Shown: one piece after another, positions 44,486 through 53,652 of the stretch
How positions within the stretch are numbered: the first letter of the stretch is position 1
Layout of the letters: every line of letters starts with the position of its first letter
From: Caballeronia insecticola
GTDB lineage: Bacteria; Pseudomonadota; Gammaproteobacteria; Burkholderiales; Burkholderiaceae
Reading direction: 5' to 3'
NCBI RefSeq assembly: GCF_000402035.1
Contig: NC_021289.1
Span: 930,001-994,000, forward strand
Length of the DNA stretch: 64,000 bases
Made by a program: the position numbers and the translations under genes
Notes under the pieces: model-generated
The model's database searches: none
The model's input: the letters and a program-made list of their open reading frames with translations, nothing else
What the model was told of the DNA's origin: nothing

Positions 44486-45754
44486 TCAGACGCCTTCCGC
44501 GACATCGACATCGTCGAGTGACTTCGACACAGCCTTCGGGCTTTCGGCGACAGCCTTCGGCGCCGGTTCGTAGCGATGCACGTCATGCGTGACGAAGCCG
44601 AGATCGTGGCTCGGAATCTCGAACCATTCCGGATGTCCGAACGAACGGCGGATGTCTTCGAGTCCGCTTGCCCAGTGCTCGTCCATCGTGTCGTTGCTGA
44701 ACTCGAAGTCCTTGTAATGGCCTTCGAAGAACTTGTTCTTGTAGATCAGATGCACGACATTCACCGCGCCGCCGTCCGCGGCCTTCTGCGCGTCGCGCAA
44801 CATCGGATGCGCGCGCCGTGTTTTCTCGGGAATATGTTCGAGCAACTCCTTGATGAGCCGCGCATGCTTCTGATTGTGCGCGACGAAATCAGTGATCGCG
44901 CGCGTTCTGCTCGAATACTGAATGTCCTTCGTGCGTTCGCTGATGTCGAGAAAATCGCCCGGCAGCGTGCCGCTCGCGCTCCACAGATCGACTTGAAACA
45001 CGAGTGTGTCCCTGTGCTGACACTCGCGGAAAATTTCCGTCAACGGCGTATTCGAGACGAGCCCGCCGTCCCAATAGAATTCGCCGTCGATCTCCACTGC
45101 CGGAAAACCCGGCGGCAACGCGCCCGACGCCATGAAATGCTCGGGCGCGAGACGCATCTTCGTGTTGTCGAAATACACGAGATTGCCGGTACGCACGTTG
45201 ACCGCGCCGACCGACACGCGCATGGCGCCATCGTTGATGCGGTCGAAGTCGGCGAAGCGCAGCAGCGTCTCGCGCAACGCGGACGTATCGTAGAAGCTCA
45301 CTTCGCTCGGGCGCTTGCTCTTCGTGCTCGGCACGAAATTAGGCACCTCGATGCGCGGCGAGAAGAAACCTTTCTGTCCTTCGGTCAGCGCGCGCATCGC
45401 CGCCCACATGCTCGAAAACTTGCGGCCGAGGTTGGCAAAGCCGAACGTCGCGGGCAGAAAAGCGCCGACGTGCCCGACGAGATCGGCAGGCTGGCAGATC
45501 GTGTTCCAGAAGCCGCTCAGCGCGGCCACGCGATTCTCGGGCGCGTTGCCCGCGATGATCGCGGTATTCAACGCGCCGATCGAAATGCCCGATGTCCACG
45601 TCGGTTCGACGCCGACTTCGGCCAGACCTTCGAACACGCCGGCCTGATACGAGCCCAGCGCGCCGCCGCCTTGCAGCACGAGGCAAATGTCATCGTAGCC
45701 CGGCAGCGCGAGTGGATTGGGCTGCGTGAGTGTGTTGCGTTGACTGCGGCGCAT
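44486..45754 (-). CDS. patatin-like phospholipase with DUF3734 domain
   Basis: A 422-residue lipid acyl hydrolase. The glycine-rich oxyanion motif is LQGGGALGSYQAGVF (28-41). The nucleophile motif GISIG has Ser58, and Asp229 in WDGGLVSNTP completes the Ser-Asp dyad. The C-terminal part (about 260-370) fits DUF3734, common in Burkholderiales patatins. It is 10 bases downstream of the 3-hydroxybutyrate dehydrogenase gene. This gene order (adc, bdh, patatin) recurs in Burkholderia and links it to polyhydroxybutyrate or acetoacetate metabolism. Its own substrate, lipid or polymer, is not established. Confidence 0.92.
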   Translation of the reverse strand: MRRSQRNTLTQPNPLALPGYDDICLVLQGGGALGSYQAGVFEGLAEVGVEPTWTSGISIGALNTAIIAGNAPENRVAALSGFWNTICQPADLVGHVGAFLPATFGFANLGRKFSSMWAAMRALTEGQKGFFSPRIEVPNFVPSTKSKRPSEVSFYDTSALRETLLRFADFDRINDGAMRVSVGAVNVRTGNLVYFDNTKMRLAPEHFMASGALPPGFPAVEIDGEFYWDGGLVSNTPLTEIFRECQHRDTLVFQVDLWSASGTLPGDFLDISERTKDIQYSSRTRAITDFVAHNQKHARLIKELLEHIPEKTRRAHPMLRDAQKAADGGAVNVVHLIYKNKFFEGHYKDFEFSNDTMDEHWASGLEDIRRSFGHPEWFEIPSHDLGFVTHDVHRYEPAPKAVAESPKAVSKSLDDVDVAEGV

Positions 45755-45764
45755 TGGGTTCTCC

Positions 45765-46547
45765 TTATTGCATGAACCAGCCGTGGCTCACCACGACCGA
45801 CTGACCGGTGAGCGCGTTCGACTCGAAGCCCGCGAGGAACGCAACCGTGTTGGCGACATCGGCGACGGTGGTGAACTCGCCATCGACCGTTTCCTTGAGC
45901 ATCACGTTCTTCACGACGTCGGCTTCGGAAATGCCGAGGGCTTTCGCCTGCTCCGGAATCTGCTTCTCGACGAGCGGCGTGCGCACGAAACCGGGGCACA
46001 CCACGTTAGCGCGCACGCCACGCGGACCGCCTTCCTTCGCGACGACGCGCGCGAGCCCGAGCAGCCCGTGCTTGGCGGTCACATACGCCGACTTCAGCTT
46101 CGACGCTTCGTGCGAATGCACCGAGCCCATATAGATGATCGAGCCGCCCTTGCCCGACGCGTACATGTGTTTGATCGCGGCCTTCGTCGTGAGGAACGCG
46201 CCGTCGAGATGGATGGCGAGCATCTTCTTCCAGTCGGCGAACGCGTATTCCTCGATCGGCGCGACGATCTGAATGCCCGCGTTCGACACGAGCACGTCGA
46301 TGCCGCCGAGCTTCGCGACCGTCTCTTCGATGCCCGCGTTCACCGCGTCTTCGTTCGTCACGTCCATGGCGACGGCGATCGCCTTCGCGCCCGTGGCGAC
46401 GATGCTGTCCGCGACCGTCTGCGCATTCGCGAGATTCAGGTCGGCGATGACGACAGCCGCGCCGTCGGCTGCGAGCTTGCGCGCCGTCTGTTCACCGATG
46501 CCGCTTGCTGCGCCCGTCACGAGCGCGACTTTCCCTTGCAGTGCCAT
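45765..46547 (-). CDS. bdhA: 3-hydroxybutyrate dehydrogenase
   Basis: A 260-residue short-chain dehydrogenase that interconverts (R)-3-hydroxybutyrate and acetoacetate with NAD. The cofactor motif TGAASGIG lies at 11-18, the NAG motif at 89-91, and the catalytic Ser142, Tyr155 and Lys159 in [18 protein letters not shown]. The segments [13 protein letters not shown] and [20 protein letters not shown] are characteristic of bacterial 3-hydroxybutyrate dehydrogenases. The end [11 protein letters not shown] supports the assignment. It lies between the acetoacetate decarboxylase (33 bases upstream) and patatin genes in one operon. Confidence 0.93.
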   Translation of the reverse strand: MALQGKVALVTGAASGIGEQTARKLAADGAAVVIADLNLANAQTVADSIVATGAKAIAVAMDVTNEDAVNAGIEETVAKLGGIDVLVSNAGIQIVAPIEEYAFADWKKMLAIHLDGAFLTTKAAIKHMYASGKGGSIIYMGSVHSHEASKLKSAYVTAKHGLLGLARVVAKEGGPRGVRANVVCPGFVRTPLVEKQIPEQAKALGISEADVVKNVMLKETVDGEFTTVADVANTVAFLAGFESNALTGQSVVVSHGWFMQ

Positions 46548-46580
46548 GTGTGTGTTCCTCTTGAGTGAATAGGTTCGACG

Positions 46581-47360
46581 TTACTGATTGACTGCCAGCC
46601 TGACGTTGTCGGCGGGAGCGAGATAGTCGTAGGCAACTTCGCCGATATCGAGCGTGAGATTCGCGATGACATGCCGCGCGCCGACCACGCGGCGTACCGG
46701 CAGACTCGCGACCGGCGCGAGCGCATGCGCGTGCAGTTCGAGCGCGGCGGGGCCTTCCCATGCGCCCGTCACGGTGACGTCGCGCAGGAAGAAGCGCACC
46801 AGTTCGCAGACGCGCGCAGTGCCATCGACATGCGGCAGCACCTTCAGCAGATAGTTGGGCGTTTCGGCGAGTTTCTTGCGCTCGGCTTCGAGATCGAGCG
46901 GACGATACTTGTAGCCCATCGTGCCGGTCGCGATGCGTTGCGTGCCGTAGTCGAGCGTGCCGAGCAGCGTGTCCTTGCCATCGACCGAAAGACGCGGCGA
47001 CGCCAGCTTCTTCGGAAAGCCCCAGATTTCGCGGCCACCGGCGATCGGACCTTCGTCGTCGAGATACATCGCATGCGTATAGCTGGCCTTGTTGCCGTCC
47101 GGATCGACCACCGAGATCACCTGACCGCTTTCGGTGTAATCGCCGAAACCGGATGAATCCGGCATGCGAATGAACTCGTAATGCACGAGACCGCTGTCTA
47201 CTTCGAGCGGCTCCGGAACCACGGCGCGCAATGCATCGAGATCAGTCTCGTAAGAGATGATGAAGTACTCGCGATTGAGAAAGCGAAACGGCGGACGCGG
47301 ATAAGCGGGACTGTGCACGGGCATTGCAAAGGCATTTCTGCGGATGTCGTCTTCTTTCAT
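46581..47360 (-). CDS. adc: acetoacetate decarboxylase
   Basis: A 259-residue enzyme that converts acetoacetate to acetone and CO2. The Schiff-base region [14 protein letters not shown] provides Lys117-Lys118, the equivalent of the catalytic lysine pair of the clostridial enzyme. The flanking [17 protein letters not shown] contains the acidic residues of the active site. The start at 47360 begins [11 protein letters not shown]; the in-frame extension to 47468 is not supported. It is first in the adc-bdh-patatin operon. With bdh it would drain 3-hydroxybutyrate to acetone, or act in the reverse balance of the PHB cycle. Confidence 0.92.
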   Translation of the reverse strand: MKEDDIRRNAFAMPVHSPAYPRPPFRFLNREYFIISYETDLDALRAVVPEPLEVDSGLVHYEFIRMPDSSGFGDYTESGQVISVVDPDGNKASYTHAMYLDDEGPIAGGREIWGFPKKLASPRLSVDGKDTLLGTLDYGTQRIATGTMGYKYRPLDLEAERKKLAETPNYLLKVLPHVDGTARVCELVRFFLRDVTVTGAWEGPAALELHAHALAPVASLPVRRVVGARHVIANLTLDIGEVAYDYLAPADNVRLAVNQ

Positions 47361-47721
47361 TTTTCGGCCCTGGGTTGAGAACAGGCACGATGGTAGATGC
47401 AGACGATGACATTTGTCGCGGACCACAGGCAGCATCACGCGATCGACGGAAGCCTTGCAAAAACACAAAACCCCGCAGCTTCAAGGTCTTATGTCCATGC
47501 ATTCACGATTGCATTTTTTTGTGCAATATACTGTTGCCTTAGCGGGCCGTCGCGAAAGAAAGCGCAGCGGTTACGCTCGGCTGCGACCGGTAACATTCGA
47601 TCGGGAGCCAATTTCCGCAGGTTGCAAAAAGCTTTCAGTTTTTACTATGTTGTTGGGAGGCAAAGCGGCGACTCATGCGTTGTTTTGCCCCCTTCAGGCC
47701 ATCCCTCAAAGCGAGTTACTG
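47361..47721. promoter_or_regulatory. AT-rich divergent spacer with repeated TTGCA motifs
   Basis: Promoter region between adc and the small secreted protein gene. TTGCA or its complement TGCAA occurs four times: near 47454, at 47509-47513, at 47522-47526 and near 47622. Two of these form the dyad ATTGCA-N8-TGCAAT (47508-47527). TGC/GCA-type sites are known for the PHB regulator PhaR, and the adjacent genes belong to that metabolism, but the link is inference. Confidence 0.4.
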
Positions 47722-47907
47722 ATGAAAACGTCCTTGAAGAAGTCTCTTGTGCTTTTGGTGCTGGCAGCTTTTGCGGCCCCGACTTTGTCGTTCGCGGCTG
47801 CGGACTACCCCAATAACAAGGCGCGCCCCGCGTACCACAAGAAGGGCCAGAAGCATAAGCACAGCAAGAAGTCCACGACGACACCGCCCGCCTCGCAAAC
47901 GCAATAA
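47722..47907 (+). CDS. small Lys/His-rich secreted protein
   Basis: A 61-residue protein. A signal peptide (MKTSLKKSLVLLVLAAFAAPTLSFAA) is followed by a 35-residue mature part rich in Lys and His (YHKKGQKHKHSKKSTTT) and then Pro/Ser/Gln. A GCGAG stretch lies 8 bases upstream of the ATG, and a textbook terminator follows the stop, so this is a real transcription unit. No family is recognised with certainty. The charge pattern would suit binding to metal, nucleic acid or an anionic surface polymer. Confidence 0.72.
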   Translation: MKTSLKKSLVLLVLAAFAAPTLSFAAADYPNNKARPAYHKKGQKHKHSKKSTTTPPASQTQ

Positions 47908-47942
47908 GCCGTTTCGTTTCGCTTCGTTCGGTTTAATCTCGG

Positions 47943-47978
47943 GCACGCGCGTTCGCTTGCGGACGCGCGTGCTTTTTT
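47943..47978 (+). terminator. Rho-independent terminator of the small secreted protein gene
   Basis: A 9-bp perfect stem GCACGCGCG/CGCGCGTGC (47943-47951 with 47964-47972) with a 12-base loop is followed by six T residues. Confidence 0.93.
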
Positions 47979-48008
47979 ATTCCGGCTTATTTCTGGTTTA
48001 TTTCTAGT

Positions 48009-48581
48009 TTATTTCCGCTGAACGGCGTCTTGATTCAGACGCGATCGCATTGCGTCGAGGCGCGCGCTGTCGATATGTCCGCGCAAGGACATCGTCTCCA
48101 ACGCCTGCAGCGCGGGCGCAGCGCCGCATATCGACGCGGCTTTCGCATCGGCGTCGAGTTCCAGCGCGGCAGAACGCTTCGCGCCGTGTGCGCGCTGCAT
48201 CTTCCAGCACGCGAAATACGCCAGCACGAAACCCATGCCGGGCATGCTCACGCGCCAGAGTTCATCGTCGGATAAGGTTGCGAACAGCACGCACGGAATC
48301 GATATGAGCGCCGCCATCGCGAGCGCGGTCCACGCGAAGTCGAAGAGCATGGCCCTGCGCTGCGTCGCGTGGCCGACTTCGTGCGCGACGACGATACACA
48401 GCAACGCTTCCGGCAACGCGAGCGTGCCGCGATCGATCTCGATGCAGTTGAACAGCGCCTCATAGCACGGCCCGCCCGACGATGTCACGAAGCGCACGCG
48501 CGGCGGCGCGACACGCAGCGCGGCGGCATCGGCGGCGACGAGCGATCGGACATGGCCTTCTTCAGCAAGGAACGGGTTCAT
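48009..48581 (-). CDS. membrane-bound zinc metallopeptidase (M48-like)
   Basis: A 190-residue gluzincin-type peptidase. HEVGH (67-71) supplies two zinc ligands and the catalytic Glu68. ELDADAKAAS (141-150) supplies the third ligand Glu141. Two transmembrane segments lie between them (about 80-103 and 112-127), as in HtpX/M48 and related minimal peptidases. The protein is shorter than HtpX (about 290 residues) and lacks its N-terminal pair of helices. It may process membrane or small secreted proteins. It is convergent with the small Lys/His-rich protein gene. The SDR gene is upstream on the same strand but reads into it (37 bases apart), so the order is peptidase first. Confidence 0.82.
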   Translation of the reverse strand: MNPFLAEEGHVRSLVAADAAALRVAPPRVRFVTSSGGPCYEALFNCIEIDRGTLALPEALLCIVVAHEVGHATQRRAMLFDFAWTALAMAALISIPCVLFATLSDDELWRVSMPGMGFVLAYFACWKMQRAHGAKRSAALELDADAKAASICGAAPALQALETMSLRGHIDSARLDAMRSRLNQDAVQRK

Positions 48582-48617
48582 GTGCGAAGGCTCGTCATGG
48601 TCGTTCCTGGTGTTTCG

Positions 48618-49469
48618 TTAAGCGGGATTGTCCGTCCACGCGCCGCGCGCTTCCCAGGCATCGATCTCGGCCGTGAGCCGCGCGAGCTTGCCGCGCACGA
48701 GTTCGAGTCCGGGCCGGCCGAGCACGAGATGTCCGGGCGGCTCGGCCGCCGTCACCGCCTCGATGATGACCTGCGCCGCGCGCGCCGGATCGCCCGGCTG
48801 CTTGCCGCTGCGTTCCGCGATCGCCGCGCGGCGGCTGCCCGACGTCTGCGCATACGCCTCGATCGGCTGGCGCGTCTGCCTGAGCGAGCGCCCCGCCCAG
48901 TCCGTGCGGAACGGACCGGGTTCGACCGCCGTCACCTTGATGCCGAGTTCTTCCGTCTCGCGCGCGAGTGCTTCGCCGAGACCTTCAAGCGCAAATTTCG
49001 TCGCCGCGTAATAGCCGCTGCCCGGATTGCCGACGAGCCCGCCCACCGACGTGATATTCACGATATGCCCCGACCGGCGCTCGCGCATGCGCGGCAGCAC
49101 GGCGCGGATCATCGCGGCCGCGCCGAAGAAATTGGCTTCGAACATCGCGCGCACTTCGTCTTCTTCGCCTTCTTCCACCGCCGACAGATAACCGAAGCCC
49201 GCATTGTTGACGAGCACATCGATATGTCCGAACGCGGCGTATGCGCGCTCGACGGACGACTTGATTTCATCGGCGCGGGTCACGTCGAGTTGCACCGGGA
49301 TGGCGCGGTCCGGCGCGCGCGCGACGAGATCGGCGACGCTTTCGGGATTGCGCGCGGCCACGACTGCGCGCCAGCCTCGATCGATGACCGCCATCGCCAG
49401 TTCACGGCCGAAGCCGGTCGAGCAGCCGGTGATGAACCAGACGGGCGTGTCGTTCGATGATGCGGACAT
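48618..49469 (-). CDS. short-chain dehydrogenase/reductase
   Basis: A 283-residue SDR. The cofactor motif is WFITGCSTGFGREL (11-24), followed by NNAGFGYLSAVEE, NITSVGG and the catalytic YYAATKFALEGLGE with Tyr and Lys spaced by three. The C-terminus EPGPFRTDWAGRSL matches the oxidoreductases often annotated as ketoreductase-like or YdfG/RhlG-like SDRs. GGAGAACCGCA precedes the ATG at 49469; the longer frame up to 49943 is not supported. The natural substrate is unknown. It is 36 bases upstream of the metallopeptidase start on the same strand. Confidence 0.9.
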   Translation of the reverse strand: MSASSNDTPVWFITGCSTGFGRELAMAVIDRGWRAVVAARNPESVADLVARAPDRAIPVQLDVTRADEIKSSVERAYAAFGHIDVLVNNAGFGYLSAVEEGEEDEVRAMFEANFFGAAAMIRAVLPRMRERRSGHIVNITSVGGLVGNPGSGYYAATKFALEGLGEALARETEELGIKVTAVEPGPFRTDWAGRSLRQTRQPIEAYAQTSGSRRAAIAERSGKQPGDPARAAQVIIEAVTAAEPPGHLVLGRPGLELVRGKLARLTAEIDAWEARGAWTDNPA

Positions 49470-49618
49470 TGCGGTTCTCCATGGAAAACGCGCGGCGTAT
49501 CGATCATTCTGATCGAAGCGCGCGAAAAGTGTTCGAGATCGGGATGGGCCTGGCAGCGGCTCGACCGTTATGTTGAAGCAAACGGCGAAAACATGCAGCG
49601 CGTCGGACGACGCCGCTT

Positions 49619-49870
49619 CTAGCGCAGCACGGGCATGCGGATCGCACGATGCGTGCGGGGTTCGAGCATGGCCGCTTGCTCGATGCGAGCAGCGACGATC
49701 TTCCAGCCGGCGAGTTCCTGATCGAGCAAGGCGACCGTTAGGAGGATGCGGCTGCGTGCGGATGTCGACTCCGTGGCCAGCGCGCACGCGCGCAACGGCG
49801 AGAGCGCGGCCTCGCGCTCCGCGATCTGCCTCGCGATTCTTGCGTGCAGCGGGTTGGGCGTTTCGTGCAT
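49619..49870 (-). CDS. small hypothetical protein
   Basis: An 83-residue, Ala/Arg-rich, mostly helical protein starting MHETPNPLHARIARQIAER. GGAAGAAGAA directly precedes the ATG, which supports translation. No signal peptide, membrane segment or known family is visible. It lies upstream of the SDR gene, 149 bases apart, and divergent from the betaine-type ABC operon (about 280 bases between starts). The function is unknown. Confidence 0.55.
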   Translation of the reverse strand: MHETPNPLHARIARQIAEREAALSPLRACALATESTSARSRILLTVALLDQELAGWKIVAARIEQAAMLEPRTHRAIRMPVLR

Positions 49871-50151
49871 TTCTTCTTCCGTAAAACATGGATGGTCGCC
49901 GCATCTTCAGCAAGCCCCGCGCCTGCGAGCGGCCTTGCGGCAACGCAGCATGACCGTGTCCAAGTCCGACGTTTTATCGCCGTCTCTATCCTATTGATTT
50001 GTCGATATAAAACCGCGTCACTTGCGCGCCATGCCGCTTTTGTGACAAACAATGTCGACTCGAGGTTAGCTATATTTGCCCGCTCGGCCCTATCGTGTAA
50101 GCCATAGCGGTACCCAACATAAACATGGCTCATCAGAGCTCAGGAGACATA

Positions 50152-50877
50152 GTGGAAACCCTTGCCTTCATCTGGGACAACCTGGCGAGCATTGCCAGGA
50201 TGACCGGCGAGCACATCGAAATCGTCGGTGTGGGCGTCGGGCTCGCGATCGTGACCGGCGTGCCGCTCGGCATCGCGATCACGGTGAACGAACGGCTCGC
50301 GAAGATCGTGCTGTATGTCGCCGCGATCATCATGACCATTCCGTCGGTCGCGCTGTTCGGGCTCATGATTCCGGTGCTCTCCGTGATCGGCCAGGGCATC
50401 GGCTTTCTGCCGACCGTCATCTCCCTCTTCCTCTATTCGCAGTTGCCGATCGTGCGCAACACCTACACGGCGATCACCAACATCGATCCCGCCTTGCGCG
50501 AAGCCGCGCGCGGCATGGGCATGACCACGGGCGAGCGCCTGCGCAAGGTCGAGATTCCCATCGCGCTGCCGATCATCATGGCCGGCGTGCGCATGGCGGT
50601 GGTGATCAACGTGGGTATCGCGGCGATTGCGGCGTATATCGGCGCGGGCGGACTCGGCAAGCTCATCAGCCGCGGCATTTCGCAATCGGACCCGCGTCAG
50701 CTGATTGCGGGCGCGATCCTCGTGAGCGTGCTCGCCATCGCGGCGGATATCGGGCTCTCGTGGGTGCAGCGTTTCCTCACGCCGAAGGGTCTTCGCCAGC
50801 CTTCCCGCGCGGCCAGCCTCGCGCTGCGCCTGACCGCCATGACGGGCTTTCGCAAACAAACCGGACACGCGCAATAA
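50152..50877 (+). CDS. betaine-type ABC transporter permease 1 (OpuC/OsmU family)
   Basis: A 241-residue inner-membrane permease. The segment IVLYVAAIIMTIPSVALFGLMIPVL and the EAA-type coupling motif DPALREAARGMGMTTGERLRKVEIPIALPIIMAGVR are typical of OpuCB/YehW-like permeases. INVGIAAIAAYIGAGGLGKLISRGI is the usual C-terminal helix region. The GTG at 50152 has AGGAG at the right distance (CAGGAGACATA); the ATG at 50125 has none. It is the first gene of the ten-gene operon, with 3 bases to the ATPase. It would form a heterodimer with the second permease at 51996-52700. Confidence 0.9.
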   Translation: METLAFIWDNLASIARMTGEHIEIVGVGVGLAIVTGVPLGIAITVNERLAKIVLYVAAIIMTIPSVALFGLMIPVLSVIGQGIGFLPTVISLFLYSQLPIVRNTYTAITNIDPALREAARGMGMTTGERLRKVEIPIALPIIMAGVRMAVVINVGIAAIAAYIGAGGLGKLISRGISQSDPRQLIAGAILVSVLAIAADIGLSWVQRFLTPKGLRQPSRAASLALRLTAMTGFRKQTGHAQ

Positions 50878-50880
50878 ATC

Positions 50881-51999
50881 ATGATCAAGCTCAGCAACCT
50901 TACCAAGCGATATGACGGCGCGGCGAGCGCGGTCGTCGACGGCATCAACATGGAAGTCGGCGCGGGCGAGATCTGCGTGCTGCTCGGGCCGTCCGGCTGC
51001 GGCAAGACCACGACGCTCAAGATGATCAATCGTCTCGTGCGGCCGACCTCCGGCAAGATCTATCTCGAAGGGCGCGACACCGACGAGTTCGAAGTGGTCG
51101 AACTGCGCCGCCGCATCGGCTATGTGATTCAGCAGATCGGGCTCTTTCCGAACATGACGGTCGAAGAGAACATCAGCGTGGTGCCGACGCTGCTCGGCTG
51201 GGACAAGGCGAAGGCGCGCCGTCGCGCGGCGGAGTTGCTGGAGATCGTCGCGCTCGATCCGGCCACCTATCTCACGCGTTATCCGAAGGACCTGTCGGGC
51301 GGCCAGGCGCAGCGCGTGGGCGTGGCACGCGCGCTCGCCACCGACCCGCCCGTCATGCTGATGGACGAACCCTTCGGCGCCATCGATCCGATCAACCGCG
51401 AACTGATTCAGGACGAGTTTCTGCGCATTCAGAAGCAGGTGAAGAAGACGATCATGTTCGTGAGCCACGACATCGACGAAGCCGTGAAAATGGCCGACAA
51501 GATCGCGATTTTCCGCAACGGTCATCTCGAGCAATTCGATTCGCCCGACAACATTCTCGCGCGGCCCGCGACGCCGTTCATCGCCGGCTTCGTCGGCACG
51601 GACCGCGCGCTAAAGCGCCTGCGTCTGCTGCGCGCCCGCGATGCGCTCTCCGCGTGCGATTGCCTCGTGCGCGTCGGCGACGACAGCACGCGCGCCCGTT
51701 CGATGATGGAGAAGCACGGCGTCGCGCAGATCGTGCTCGTCGATGCCGCCAACAAGCCGCACGGCTATCTCACGGCCGAGCGTCTGCTGAAAGTGGAAGG
51801 CCCGGTCACGGCGGCGCACGCGCTTCCGGTACAAGCGATCGCGAGCCAGAAGGACGATTTGCGCACCGTGGTGTCGAGCATGTTCGCGAGCGGCGCATCG
51901 TGGATGCCCACCGTCGATGAGGACGGCCGCTTCGTCGGCTACGTGAGTCAGGAACGTATCGTCGATATGTTGAAGCTGCCCGCAGGAGAGCACGCATGA
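50881..51999 (+). CDS. betaine-type ABC transporter ATPase with CBS domains
   Basis: A 372-residue ATP-binding subunit. Walker A is GPSGCGKTT (about 38-46). The signature is LSGGQAQRVGVARALA, and Walker B is VMLMDEPFGAID. The C-terminal 120 residues form a CBS pair (MEKHGVAQIVLVDAANKPHGYL and FASGASWMPTVDEDGRFVGYV). In OpuA/OpuC ATPases this senses ionic strength or nucleotide and gates transport. It lies between the two permease genes and overlaps the second by 4 bases. Gene order permease-ATPase-permease-binding protein matches OpuC/OsmU-type systems for betaines and related compatible solutes. Confidence 0.93.
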   Translation: MIKLSNLTKRYDGAASAVVDGINMEVGAGEICVLLGPSGCGKTTTLKMINRLVRPTSGKIYLEGRDTDEFEVVELRRRIGYVIQQIGLFPNMTVEENISVVPTLLGWDKAKARRRAAELLEIVALDPATYLTRYPKDLSGGQAQRVGVARALATDPPVMLMDEPFGAIDPINRELIQDEFLRIQKQVKKTIMFVSHDIDEAVKMADKIAIFRNGHLEQFDSPDNILARPATPFIAGFVGTDRALKRLRLLRARDALSACDCLVRVGDDSTRARSMMEKHGVAQIVLVDAANKPHGYLTAERLLKVEGPVTAAHALPVQAIASQKDDLRTVVSSMFASGASWMPTVDEDGRFVGYVSQERIVDMLKLPAGEHA

Positions 52000-52700
52000 A
52001 ACGCGTCTTGTCCGTTGCGCTGCTTGCCGTGCTGAGCACGCAGGCGCATGCCGATAGCTTGTGGTCCACCATCAGCCAGTATCGCGGCGATATCGTGTAC
52101 CAAGGGCTCCACATGATGATGATGGTCGCCGTGGCGGGCGTGCTCGCGATCATCGTCGCGGTGCCTGCGGGCGTCTATCTGAGCCGTCCATCGCAGAAGC
52201 GCGGCGCGGCCGTCGTGATGCAGTCGCTCAATGCCGGACAAGCCGTGCCGAAGCTTGCGCTGCTCGCGCTCGCGATGAGCGTCATGGGCATCGGCGCGGT
52301 GCCTGCGATCTTCGGCCTGTGGGTCGCGACGCTGTTGCCGATCGCGCTGAACACCTACGAAGGCCTGCGCGCAGTGCCGCCCGCGTTGATCGAAGCCGCA
52401 ACCGGCATGGGCATGACGACGTGGCAGATTCTCTGGCGCGTCGAGTTGCCCAACGCGCTCTACGTGATCTTCGCGGGCGTGCGTACTGCACTCGCGATTA
52501 CCGTCGGCACCGCGCCGCTCGCGTTTCTGATCGGCGGCGGCGGGCTCGGCGAACTCATCTTCACCGGCATCGACCTGAACGACTTCGGCATGCTGCTCGC
52601 GGGCGCCGTGCCCACTGCGCTGCTCGCGATCTTCACCGATGCGTTCATCGGGCAGATGCAGCGCATGCTCGTGTCGCGCGGCGTGAATCCGCAAACATGA
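51996..52700 (+). CDS. betaine-type ABC transporter permease 2
   Basis: A 234-residue permease beginning with a signal-like hydrophobic stretch (MKRVLSVALLAVLSTQAHA) that may be cleaved or act as the first helix. The coupling motif PPALIEAATGMGMTTWQILWRVELPNALYVIFAGVRT matches the partner permease. The helix TVGTAPLAFLIGGGGLGELIFTGI is conserved in OpuCD/YehY-type permeases. It overlaps the ATPase gene by 4 bases and precedes the binding-protein gene by 36. The presence of two different permeases agrees with a heterodimeric importer. Confidence 0.9.
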   Translation: MKRVLSVALLAVLSTQAHADSLWSTISQYRGDIVYQGLHMMMMVAVAGVLAIIVAVPAGVYLSRPSQKRGAAVVMQSLNAGQAVPKLALLALAMSVMGIGAVPAIFGLWVATLLPIALNTYEGLRAVPPALIEAATGMGMTTWQILWRVELPNALYVIFAGVRTALAITVGTAPLAFLIGGGGLGELIFTGIDLNDFGMLLAGAVPTALLAIFTDAFIGQMQRMLVSRGVNPQT

Positions 52701-52736
52701 TTCATTAACCCACATTTCGCAACGTAGAGAGAGACC

Positions 52737-53621
52737 ATGAAAAAGTTATTCGCTGTATCGTTCGGCATCCTTATTTCGATGCTTGCAAGCGTATCCGCGA
52801 GCGGGGCATCGGTGGTCGTCGGCGGCAAGAACTTCACCGAGCAGCAACTGATGGCCGAGATGACCACGCGCTATCTCGAAGCCAAGGGCTTCACCGTGAC
52901 GAAGAAAGACGGCATGGGCAGCGCCGTGCTGCGTCAGGCGCAGGAAAACGGTCAGGTCGATGTGTATTGGGAATATACCGGCACGTCGCTCATCACTTAC
53001 AACAAGGTCAACGACCGCCTCTCGCCCGAGGACACCTACAAGAAGGTCAAGGAACTCGATGCGGCCAAGGGCCTTGTATGGCTCAATCCATCGAAGGCGA
53101 ACAACACCTATGCGTTCGCGATGAATCAGGACGAAGCGAAGAAGCTTGGCATCGTCACGATGAGCGATCTCGCGAAGGCGATCAAGGACGGCAAGGAACT
53201 GACGTTCGCGTGCAACTCCGAGTTCTATGCGCGCCCCGACGGCCTGCGCCCGCTGCAAAAGCAATATGGCTTCGAGTTCAGCCAGGGCGATGTGAAGCGC
53301 ATGGACACGGGCCTCACGTATCAGGCACTGAAGGATCGTCAGGTGAATATCGCGCTGGTGTTCGCGACGGACGGCCGCGTGCCCGCCTTCAACTTTGTCT
53401 TGCTGAAGGACGACAAAGGCTACTTCCCCTCCTACGCGTTGACGCCGGTGATCCGAAAGGTGACGCTCGATGCGAACCCGACACTCGGACCGTTGCTCAA
53501 CGCGCTCTCGGCGAAGCTCGACGCCTCCACGATGGCGCGCCTGAATGCAAGCGTCGACGTGCAGAAGAAGTCGTTCTCCGATGTCGCCAATCAGTTTCTC
53601 AAAGAGTCCGGGCTGATCTGA
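52737..53621 (+). CDS. betaine-type periplasmic substrate-binding protein (OpuAC family)
   Basis: A 294-residue exported binding protein. The signal peptide covers about residues 1-24. GGKNFTEQQLMAEMTTRYLEAKGF and the segment VYWEYTGTSLITYNKV are signatures of OpuAC/OpuCC/OsmF-type proteins for quaternary ammonium compounds. The aromatic residues of that segment (Tyr, Trp, Tyr) can build a cation-binding cage. It belongs to the four-gene importer and is followed by enzymes of CoA chemistry. The imported compound is therefore probably used as a carbon and nitrogen source rather than only as an osmoprotectant. Confidence 0.92.
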   Translation: MKKLFAVSFGILISMLASVSASGASVVVGGKNFTEQQLMAEMTTRYLEAKGFTVTKKDGMGSAVLRQAQENGQVDVYWEYTGTSLITYNKVNDRLSPEDTYKKVKELDAAKGLVWLNPSKANNTYAFAMNQDEAKKLGIVTMSDLAKAIKDGKELTFACNSEFYARPDGLRPLQKQYGFEFSQGDVKRMDTGLTYQALKDRQVNIALVFATDGRVPAFNFVLLKDDKGYFPSYALTPVIRKVTLDANPTLGPLLNALSAKLDASTMARLNASVDVQKKSFSDVANQFLKESGLI

Positions 53622-53652
53622 CCCGCGCCTCGCACAACACAGGACCGACCTC

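Noticed and set aside
47973-48015. Three 11-base TTATTTC repeats as a regulatory element
   Set aside because: They sit in the convergent tail between a terminator T-run and the stop of the metallopeptidase gene. Simple AT-rich slippage is the easier explanation.
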